From: an uncultured Collinsella sp.
Lineage (GTDB): Bacteria > Actinomycetota > Coriobacteriia > Coriobacteriales > Coriobacteriaceae
Length of the DNA stretch: 20,055 nt
Direction of reading: 5' to 3'
NCBI GenBank assembly: GCA_900545075.1
Contig: UQXT01000033.1
Span: 1-20,055 of the forward strand
The position numbers and the translations under genes were made by a program. Positions 8,112 through 13,519 of the stretch are shown in pieces (position 1 is the first letter of the stretch; every line of letters starts with the position of its first letter). The notes below the pieces were generated by a model. That model was given only the letters and a program-made list of their open reading frames with translations, was not told the DNA's origin and ran no database searches.

Positions 8112-8933
8112 ATGCCCTACCTGCTTTCTTGCGACATTCATACCCATACGATGTTCTCTGCGCATGCATATTCGACCATTGAGGAGAATGTGTACTGGGC
8201 GGCAGAGCGTGGTCTGCAGGTACTTGGATCTGCCGACCATCTGAGCTCTATGGTTACGGCTTGCCCCAATGACCTGCGCAGTTACCAGTTCTTTTTCAAC
8301 CAGGATATCTGGCCGCGCATTTGGAGCGGCGTGCTGATGCTTCGCGGCGCCGAGGCCGATATCGTTTCGCTGGACGGAAGCTTGTTTGGCGAGGACATTC
8401 CTGTTTCGCTCAATATTGCCGGCGATTCGTACAGTCATCAGCATTCGCTGTTCGATTTGGTGACGCGCAATTTGGATTATTTGGTGGCAAGCGTGCATAA
8501 TGCGCAGTTTGCCGAAGGCGCGACGCTAGCCCAGACGACCGAGATGTATATCAATGCCCTGGAGCACCCCAAGGTGTTCATGCTGGGTCACACGGGGCGT
8601 TCGGGCGTGCCGTTCGATATCGACGAGGTGCTGCTGGCGGCTAAGGCCAAGCACAAGATTATCGAGATCAACAACCATAGTCTTGAACACGGTGTCGACA
8701 CTGAGCATTGGGCCGTGTGCCGCAAAATCGCCGAACGCTGCGCCGAGCTGGGCGTGGGCATTGGCGTGTCGACCGATGCCCACATTGGAATGGCCATTGG
8801 CAAGCTCGATCACGCCCGCAAGATGCTCGACGAGATTCACTTCCCGCTGGATTTGATCGTGACGCGCGACCGCGAGACGCTGCTGCGCGAGATGGCGGCA
8901 GCCGGCGTGTGCGACCTACGCAAGGGGATGTAG
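8112..8933 (+). CDS. PHP-domain phosphoesterase, YcdX type
   Basis: The PHP fold is a TIM-like barrel with a trinuclear metal centre that hydrolyses phosphoester bonds. The 273-residue protein carries the metal motifs in order: D8-x-H10-x-H12 (CDIHTHT), the HAYST segment (18-22), ADH (41-43), RGAEAD, SVH, GHTGR and the final STDAHIG. The pattern HTHTMFSAHAYST, WPRIWSGVLMLRGAEADI and IIEINNHSL closely follows the E. coli YcdX group, whose members act as phosphatases; the physiological substrate is unknown. The protein covers the whole family length. AAGGAG (8101-8106) precedes the ATG by 5 nt. It is convergent with the rRNA methyltransferase gene, with a G8/C7 hairpin between them. Histidinol phosphatase is an alternative PHP function, but no his genes are near. 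Confidence 0.9.
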   Translation: MPYLLSCDIHTHTMFSAHAYSTIEENVYWAAERGLQVLGSADHLSSMVTACPNDLRSYQFFFNQDIWPRIWSGVLMLRGAEADIVSLDGSLFGEDIPVSLNIAGDSYSHQHSLFDLVTRNLDYLVASVHNAQFAEGATLAQTTEMYINALEHPKVFMLGHTGRSGVPFDIDEVLLAAKAKHKIIEINNHSLEHGVDTEHWAVCRKIAERCAELGVGIGVSTDAHIGMAIGKLDHARKMLDEIHFPLDLIVTRDRETLLREMAAAGVCDLRKGM

Positions 8934-8956
8934 CGAGGCTCATATGCCCAATGAAA

Positions 8957-8989
8957 GGGGGGGGCGGTCCAGACAGGCCGCCCCCCCTT
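8957..8989. terminator. Hairpin between convergent genes, likely bidirectional terminator
   Basis: The stem GGGGGGGCGG (8958-8967) pairs with CCGCCCCCCC (8978-8987) around a 10-base loop. On the minus strand the hairpin is followed by TTTCATT, so it best serves the leftward methyltransferase gene ending at 9014. On the plus strand the tail (TTGTCCC) is weak. The run of eight G is notable and prone to sequencing error. Confidence 0.75.
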
Positions 8990-9013
8990 GTCCCAAAAAT
9001 CTACCTGGGCTGG

Positions 9014-10462
9014 TTAGCGGCGCTCTAGGACCGCGACGGTCTCGGTGTGGTCGGTATGAGGGAACATGTCGACGGGCGTAATCTTGAGCAGTCGGTAGCC
9101 ACCGTCGAGGAGCTGGTGCAGGTCGCGCTCTTGGGTGACGGGATTACAGCTGATATAGGTGATGCGGCGCGGCTTAAGTGCGCAGGCGGCCTCAAGAAAC
9201 TCGGGCGTGGAGCCGGCGCGCGGCGGGTCGATGGAAAGGACGTCGACGCGCTCGTTGTTGTCGGCGGCATCTAGGATGTAGTCGGTGGCATCGTCCGCCA
9301 TAAACCAAGCACTGCGGGTGAGGCCGTTGAGCTCGGCATTGCGACGTGCGTCGGCAATGCCCGCCGGGTTGCGCTCCACGCCGAGCAGCATGATGCCGAT
9401 GCCCTTGCTCTGGGCATTTTTAGCTGCGCAAAGACCGATGGTGCCGCTGCCGCAGTAAGCATCCATGAGCACATCGCCCTGGTGCAGGCCCATGCCGTCG
9501 ATAGCGAGCTGGTAGAGCAGCTCGGTCTGCTGCGGGTTGGTCTGGTAGAACGCGGTGGGGGAGATATCGAACTCGCAGCCGAGCAGCTGGTCGCGCATGC
9601 ACTCGGCGCCATATACAATGCGGGTTTCCTCACCTAGGATGGCGTTGCCAGGGCGCCCGTTAATGTTTTGGGCGACGGTGACGATATGCGGATCAAGTGT
9701 GGCGACGGCCTCAAAGAATTCCTGCGCATGCGGCAGGTCGCGCTGGGCGGTCACGAGGGTGACCATGATCTGGTCGGTGCGCCAGCCGCAGCGAACGACG
9801 GCATATCGAAGCAAACCAAGATGCTTGTCCTCGTTAAAGGCGGGAATGTGCAGGCGCTCAGCCTCGCGCGCGATGCCGTTGAGGATCTGTCGGGCGCCCG
9901 GTGCCTCGACGGGGCATTTAGGAACAGCAACGATCCTATGCGTGCCGCGCTCAAAAAAGCCGCAGCGGACAGCGCCCTCTTTGCCGGGGGCAAAGGGAGT
10001 GGCGGCCTTATGGCGAAAGCCGCGCGGCGCAGAATATTTGCCCGGGTCGCCCAGGGTGACGCCCATACCGCGAATGGGGTCGACGCTAATACCCTCGCGC
10101 TCGCATAGAGCAGTAAAAAGCTCCTCCATAACAGCCTGCTTAGCTGCCAACTGCTTTTTATAAGGACGATTGAGCGCCGTGCACCCACCGCAAGCTTTCA
10201 TGATCGAACAGGGAGACTTGGGGTCCACAGCCTTACGGGCAGACGAAACCTGATCTTTATGCGAGCGCTTGGAGCGAGTCTGAGACGCCTTGTCCCCGCT
10301 CCGACGAGAGCCGGGACGCTTGGTCTTAGCCTTGCTCTTGGTCGATTTGCTTTTTGCGGCTTTAGAAGACTTGGATTTCGTAGAAGATTTCTTCTCCTTC
10401 GACCCCTCAGCCGCCTCGATCAAAGCACGACGAGCCTTACGCTCCGCACGAGATTCTGCCAT
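9014..10462 (-). CDS. rlmD: 23S rRNA (uracil-C5)-methyltransferase, RlmD/RumA type
   Basis: This class I SAM-dependent enzyme makes 5-methyluridine in 23S rRNA (U1939 in E. coli for RlmD). The [4Fe-4S] cysteines are C85, C91, C94 (C-x5-C-G-G-C) and C183 (PKCPV). The SAM-binding core has LMDAYCGSGTIGL (332-344) and GVERNP (361-366). IDPPRAG (411-417) and the catalytic cysteine C439 in YISCNP follow, with the likely general base E474 in the terminal HTETVAVLERR. Residues 1-80 are unusual: almost only Lys, Ser, Arg, Ala and Thr, disordered-looking and highly basic, where relatives normally have a TRAM beta-barrel. No TRAM domain is recognisable, so the basic tail may replace it in RNA binding (inference). 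The ATG at 10462 has GGGG about 8 nt upstream. RlmCD or TrmA-like specificity is possible. Confidence 0.9.
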   Translation of the reverse strand: MAESRAERKARRALIEAAEGSKEKKSSTKSKSSKAAKSKSTKSKAKTKRPGSRRSGDKASQTRSKRSHKDQVSSARKAVDPKSPCSIMKACGGCTALNRPYKKQLAAKQAVMEELFTALCEREGISVDPIRGMGVTLGDPGKYSAPRGFRHKAATPFAPGKEGAVRCGFFERGTHRIVAVPKCPVEAPGARQILNGIAREAERLHIPAFNEDKHLGLLRYAVVRCGWRTDQIMVTLVTAQRDLPHAQEFFEAVATLDPHIVTVAQNINGRPGNAILGEETRIVYGAECMRDQLLGCEFDISPTAFYQTNPQQTELLYQLAIDGMGLHQGDVLMDAYCGSGTIGLCAAKNAQSKGIGIMLLGVERNPAGIADARRNAELNGLTRSAWFMADDATDYILDAADNNERVDVLSIDPPRAGSTPEFLEAACALKPRRITYISCNPVTQERDLHQLLDGGYRLLKITPVDMFPHTDHTETVAVLERR

Positions 10463-10501
10463 GAATTAACCCCACTAATTTACAAATTGAAATCTGAAAG
10501 C

Positions 10502-10507
10502 ATTGTA
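10502..10507 (-). promoter_or_regulatory. Putative -10 element of the rRNA methyltransferase gene
   Basis: TACAAT on the minus strand lies 39 bp upstream of the ATG at 10462. No good -35 is visible. Confidence 0.35.
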
Positions 10508-10554
10508 CCGTGCCAAGTTAGCAGACGATATGCAAGCGCCCATTTCATGTCAGT

Positions 10555-10738
10555 GATAAGTCCAACGATGTTTGCCCGGCGTGGGCGGGGAGCGGCGCGC
10601 AATTAAGTTTATCGCGAGTTCCGCACGCAAAGGAAAGCACTTAATGTGCTTTCCGTCTTGCGCAGGACTGTAGAGCAGGAAACTTGATTGCGCGCCGCTC
10701 CCCGCCCACGCCGGGCAAACCATCCCTTGTACTTTATC
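10555..10738. repeat. 184-bp near-palindromic element (MITE/BIME-like)
   Basis: The core arms 10571-10610 and 10680-10719 pair over 40 bp with a single G-T mismatch, and G10570 pairs with C10720. Pairing continues outward with small bulges to GATAA (10555-10559) and TTATC (10734-10738). Inside is a second hairpin, GGAAAGCAC (10632-10640) with GTGCTTTCC (10646-10654) around TTAAT, prolonged by CGCAA (10626-10630) with TTGCG (10658-10662). The whole element can fold as one long hairpin. The arms are very GC-rich, the loop is not. No open reading frame, T-run or clear target-site duplication is seen. It looks like a miniature non-autonomous mobile element or a paired REP unit. Confidence 0.8.
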
Positions 10739-10755
10739 AAGGTAGAGTGTATGAT
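10727..10755 (+). promoter_or_regulatory. Promoter of the amino-acid ABC transporter operon
   Basis: TTGTAC (10727-10732), an exact 17-bp spacer and TATGAT (10750-10755) form the best sigma-70-like promoter in the window. The -35 hexamer lies within the outer right end of the 184-bp palindromic element, so the element may have supplied it. The expected start is near 10762, giving a leader of about 50 nt. Confidence 0.6.
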
Positions 10756-10772
10756 TCTGAACGTTACATGAC

Positions 10773-10794
10773 TCACTTTACTTAACTAAAGTGA
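10773..10794. promoter_or_regulatory. Operator-like inverted repeat before the transporter operon
   Basis: TCACTTTA (10773-10780) and TAAAGTGA (10787-10794) are exact reverse complements separated by CTTAAC. The site lies just downstream of the predicted transcription start and 4 nt before the ribosome site. That position suits a repressor operator or a small 5' hairpin; the binding protein is unknown. Confidence 0.45.
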
Positions 10795-10811
10795 CACCAA
10801 GGGGGAATACC

Positions 10812-11672
10812 ATGAATACCGATATGTCTCGTCGTCAGTTTGTTGGTCTAGCCGGCTCGTTTGCCACGGTGCTCGGCCTTGGTCTTGTCGGCTGCGGCGG
10901 TGGCGCCGGCAAGGGCTCCGCTGCTGGCTCTGCCGCGGCCAAGGATGTGAAGGGCGCTGCGGAGTCCAAGAAGCTCGTGGTGGGCTTTGACAAGTCCTAC
11001 CCTCCGTACGGCTTTGTGGGCGACGATGGCGAGTACACCGGCTTTGATCTCGATCTGGCCAAGGCTGTTGCCGATAAGCAGGGCTGGGAGGTCAAATACG
11101 AGGCCATCGACTGGGATGCCAAGGATACGCTGCTCAACTCGGGCGCCATCAACTGTATCTGGAACGGCTTTACCATGGAGGGCCGCGAGGACGACTACAC
11201 GTTCTCCGAGCCGTACATGCTCAACGAGCAGGTGCTGGTGGTAAAGAAGGATGCAGGCATCAAGAGCTGGGACGATCTTGCCGGCAAGACCGTGATCACC
11301 CAGACCGATTCCGCTGCGCAGGATGTGCTCGAGGGTGACCAGAAGGATCTGGCAGCGACATTCGCCACGCTCGATACCATCGGCGAGTACAACACGGCCT
11401 TTATGCAGCTCGAGAGCGGCGCGGTCGATGCCGTGGCTTGTGACCTTTCGATTGCCCAGTATCAGCTTGCCGCCAAGCCCGATGCCTATACGCAGCTTGA
11501 TGAGCCGCTGTCCAGCGAGCACTACGCCGTCGGCTTTAAGAAGGGCGACACCAAGTCGGCCGATGCCGTGACCGAGTCGCTTAAGGCGCTCTACGAGGAC
11601 GGCACGGTCAAGGACCTGTGCGACAAGTATGCGAGCTACGGCCTGTCCTTCGACAACTGGGTTCTCAAATAG
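10812..11672 (+). CDS. Amino-acid ABC transporter substrate-binding lipoprotein
   Basis: This is a family 3 (polar amino acid) extracellular solute-binding protein that delivers its ligand to the permease encoded next. The 286-residue protein starts with a twin-arginine signal (MSRRQFVG, R7-R8), a hydrophobic stretch and a lipobox LVGC with C28, so it is probably Tat-exported and lipid-anchored. A Gly/Ala/Ser linker follows, and then the two-lobed domain from about residue 50: VVGFDKSYPPYGF, GFDLDLAKAVA, the region ending with DDYTFSEPYMLNEQVLVVKK, and the hinge segment LAGKTVITQTDSAAQDVL. The ATG at 10812 was chosen because AAGGGGG (10799-10805) sits 6 nt upstream; a GTG at 10791 lies inside the palindrome and lacks a ribosome site. 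The ligand is not predictable beyond polar amino acids (cystine-, glutamine- or histidine-type). Confidence 0.92.
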   Translation: MNTDMSRRQFVGLAGSFATVLGLGLVGCGGGAGKGSAAGSAAAKDVKGAAESKKLVVGFDKSYPPYGFVGDDGEYTGFDLDLAKAVADKQGWEVKYEAIDWDAKDTLLNSGAINCIWNGFTMEGREDDYTFSEPYMLNEQVLVVKKDAGIKSWDDLAGKTVITQTDSAAQDVLEGDQKDLAATFATLDTIGEYNTAFMQLESGAVDAVACDLSIAQYQLAAKPDAYTQLDEPLSSEHYAVGFKKGDTKSADAVTESLKALYEDGTVKDLCDKYASYGLSFDNWVLK

Positions 11673-11673
11673 C

Positions 11674-11760
11674 CACAGCACCCAACCTTGCGGCTCCAAC
11701 CCTCCTCGCGTACCAAAGTACGCTTCGTCGGGCTTGTCGCTCGCAATCTTGGGCACTGTG
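11674..11760 (+). repeat. Long imperfect hairpin between binding-protein and permease genes
   Basis: Nested pairings are CACAG (11674-11678) with CTGTG (11756-11760), CCCAA (11681-11685) with TTGGG (11749-11753), TTGCG (11688-11692) with CGCAA (11742-11746), and an apical GCGTAC-CAAA-GTACGC (11708-11723). It begins one base after the stop codon of the binding-protein gene and has no U-run. Such hairpins commonly protect the upstream message, so that more binding protein than permease is made. It may be a dispersed repeat. Confidence 0.65.
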
Positions 11761-11811
11761 CCTATTTGAGAATAAGATCAGCCGTTCTGTTGCTGCGAAG
11801 GAGAAGGTAGG

Positions 11812-12465
11812 TTGTCTATCCAAGTCATGATGCAGATGCTTGGCCAGGGGTTCTTGGTCAGTTTGCAGCTGTTTGTGCTGACGCTGCTCGGGTCGATCCC
11901 CCTGGGAATTCCCGTGGCGTTTATGCGCATGAGCAAGGTCGCGCCGCTGCGCTGGATTGCGCGCATCTACATTTCGGTCATGCGCGGTACGCCGCTCATG
12001 CTGCAGATGTTTGCCATCTACTTTGCCCCGTATTACGTGTTCGGCATTTCGCTCACGCCCGATTCCAAGTGGACGGCGTGCGTTGTGGCGTTCATCATCA
12101 ACTACGCCGGCTACTTTGCCGAGATCTATCGCTCGGGCCTGCAGTCGATTCCGCGCGGTCAATATGAGGCCGCCGAGGTGCTGGGCTACTCGCGTCTGCA
12201 GACGTTTTTGTACATCGTGATGCCGCAGGTCGCCAAGCGCATTCTGCCGGCGATGGGCAACGAAATCATCACGCTGGTCAAAGACACGTCGCTGGCGTTT
12301 GCCATTGGCGTGAGTGAGATGTTCTCGACCGCCAAGGCGCTGGTTGCCTCGCAGGTGAGCATGGTGCCGTTTGCGATTGCGGCGCTGATTTACTGGGTCT
12401 TTAACTTTGTGGTCGAGATGCTGTTGGGCGCCGCCGAAAAGAAGCTGGACTATTATCATGACTAA
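11812..12465 (+). CDS. Amino-acid ABC transporter permease
   Basis: This inner-membrane subunit of a polar amino-acid (HisM/GlnP-type) importer has 217 residues. The first half holds hydrophobic helices and the segment SVMRGTPLMLQMFAIYF, typical of the family. The EAA loop that docks onto the ATPase is EIYRSGLQSIPRGQYEAAEVLGYS (104-127). The C-terminal part (SLAFAIGVSEMF onward) holds the last helices. A TTG start at 11812 is chosen because AAGGAG (11798-11803) is 8 nt upstream, whereas the next in-frame ATG (11827) would leave a 23-nt gap. The 3' end overlaps the ATPase gene by 8 bases. A homodimer is expected because only one permease gene is present. Confidence 0.92.
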   Translation: MSIQVMMQMLGQGFLVSLQLFVLTLLGSIPLGIPVAFMRMSKVAPLRWIARIYISVMRGTPLMLQMFAIYFAPYYVFGISLTPDSKWTACVVAFIINYAGYFAEIYRSGLQSIPRGQYEAAEVLGYSRLQTFLYIVMPQVAKRILPAMGNEIITLVKDTSLAFAIGVSEMFSTAKALVASQVSMVPFAIAALIYWVFNFVVEMLLGAAEKKLDYYHD

Positions 12466-13222
12466 CTCAGTGATGAAAATCGAAAGCGCACGCAAGGCGT
12501 TTGGCGGCAATGAGGTGCTCAAGGATATCTCGCTCGAGGTAAAGCGCGGCGAGGTTGTGGCGATTATCGGGCCTTCAGGCGGCGGTAAGTCTACGCTTCT
12601 GCGCTGCGCTACGCTGCTCGAGGCACTCGACGGTGGCTCGCTTTCGTTTGGCGACCTTGCCGTTGCGACGGACGCGGGGTCGGGTGCGGTATATGCGAAA
12701 GGCGACGTGCCCAAGCAGGCGCGCTCGCGATTTGGCCTGGTGTTTCAGAACTACAATCTGTTTCCGCACTATACGGTGATGAAAAACATCACCGATGCTC
12801 CGATTCGCGTGCTCAAGCGCCCGCGCGAGCAGGCCGAAGCACGCGCGCGTGAGTTGATCGCGCAGATGGGGCTTACGGGCAACGAGAACAAGGTGCCATG
12901 TGAGCTTTCGGGCGGTCAGCAACAGCGTGTGAGTATCGCCCGCGCCCTGGCGCTCGATCCGGAAATCTTATTCTTTGACGAGCCGACCTCGGCGCTCGAT
13001 CCCGAGCTAACGGCCGAGGTGCTGCGTGTCATTAAAGACCTGGCGGCGCAGAATATGACGATGGTGATCGTGACCCATGCGATGCAGTTTGCGCGCGATG
13101 TTGCCGATCGCGTGGTCTTTATGGACGGAGGCCGCATTGTCGAGGAGGGCCCGGCCGAGCAGGTTATCGATCATCCGCGTGAGCAACGTACCCGTGAGTT
13201 CTTGAGCCGTATCGAGGGCTAG
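12458..13222 (+). CDS. Amino-acid ABC transporter ATP-binding protein
   Basis: This is the cytoplasmic ATPase of the polar amino-acid importer (GlnQ/HisP type), 254 residues. All nucleotide-binding motifs are intact: Walker A GPSGGGKST (38-46), Q-loop FQNYNLFPHYTV (96-107), signature LSGGQQQ (150-156), Walker B ILFFDEP (170-176) with SALD, and H-loop VTHAM (205-209). An insert at about 66-88 (AVATDAGSGAVYAKGD...) is a little longer than in E. coli GlnQ. The ATG at 12458 overlaps the permease stop (ATGACTAA), which implies translational coupling; an ATG at 12473 is a possible alternative. A strong terminator at 13242-13279 ends the three-gene operon. Confidence 0.94.
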   Translation: MTNSVMKIESARKAFGGNEVLKDISLEVKRGEVVAIIGPSGGGKSTLLRCATLLEALDGGSLSFGDLAVATDAGSGAVYAKGDVPKQARSRFGLVFQNYNLFPHYTVMKNITDAPIRVLKRPREQAEARARELIAQMGLTGNENKVPCELSGGQQQRVSIARALALDPEILFFDEPTSALDPELTAEVLRVIKDLAAQNMTMVIVTHAMQFARDVADRVVFMDGGRIVEEGPAEQVIDHPREQRTREFLSRIEG

Positions 13223-13241
13223 GCTCAGCTACGTATTGAGA

Positions 13242-13279
13242 AAAAGCCGCCGCAGGTCTTATGGTCTGCGGCGGCTTTT
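13242..13279 (+). terminator. Rho-independent terminator of the ABC transporter operon
   Basis: A perfect 14-bp stem AAAAGCCGCCGCAG (13242-13255) pairs with CTGCGGCGGCTTTT (13266-13279) around a 10-base loop and is followed by ATTT. Confidence 0.92.
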
Positions 13280-13340
13280 ATTTGTATCGACGGGGTTTAA
13301 TAATCGCCTGGCATACTTGCTCTGTCCTCTCGCCGCCTGT

Positions 13341-13519
13341 ATTCATACGTGCGCCGAAAGGTGTGCATGGACAGTCACCCGTGAGGGTAGGGTGGTGGCA
13401 TAGGACATTTGGAGGGTGAGTCGGCTCGGCTGCCGACCATGCTGCTCCCGGGATGGCACCGACCGCGAACTCTCCCCGTTGGCGTCGCGCATTGCGCGCG
13501 GCCCTGCAAGGAGGTCATC
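13341..13519 (+). promoter_or_regulatory. Structured 5' leader of the EF-G-like gene, candidate cis-regulatory RNA
   Basis: Two hairpins with GNRA loops come first: GTGCGCC-GAAA-GGTGTGC (13349-13366) and ACCC-GTGA-GGGT (13377-13388). A hairpin GTCGGC-TCGGCT-GCCGAC (13420-13437) follows. It competes with a long-range helix in which GGAGGGT (13411-13417) and GTCGG (13420-13424) pair with ACTCTCC (13469-13475) and CCGAC (13459-13463). The ribosome site AAGGAGG is at 13508-13514. The density of structure and the mutually exclusive pairings suggest a regulated leader, but no known riboswitch class is recognised. Confidence 0.45.

Larger units (their letters stand above)
10463..10811. other. 349-bp intergenic region: divergent promoters and a palindromic element
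   Basis: No gene is seen here. From left to right it holds a minus-strand TACAAT -10 for the methyltransferase gene (10502-10507), the 184-bp inverted repeat (10555-10738), the transporter promoter (10727-10755), an operator-like palindrome (10773-10794) and the transporter ribosome site AAGGGGG (10799-10805). Confidence 0.8.

Noticed and set aside
7760..8182. A 140-codon plus-strand frame overlapping the aminotransferase end and the PHP gene start
   Set aside because: It overlaps two well-supported genes in another frame and shows no family resemblance.
13450..13470. T-box-like TGGCACCG followed by CCGCG in the EF-G-like leader
   Set aside because: The canonical TGGNACCGCG is interrupted, there is no T-box stem I or specifier architecture, and the gene is not an aminoacylation or amino-acid gene.
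13409..13519. N-terminal extension of the EF-G-like protein from a TTG at 13409
   Set aside because: There is no ribosome site at 13409, the added residues are unlike EF-G, and a strong AAGGAGG directs the start at 13520.
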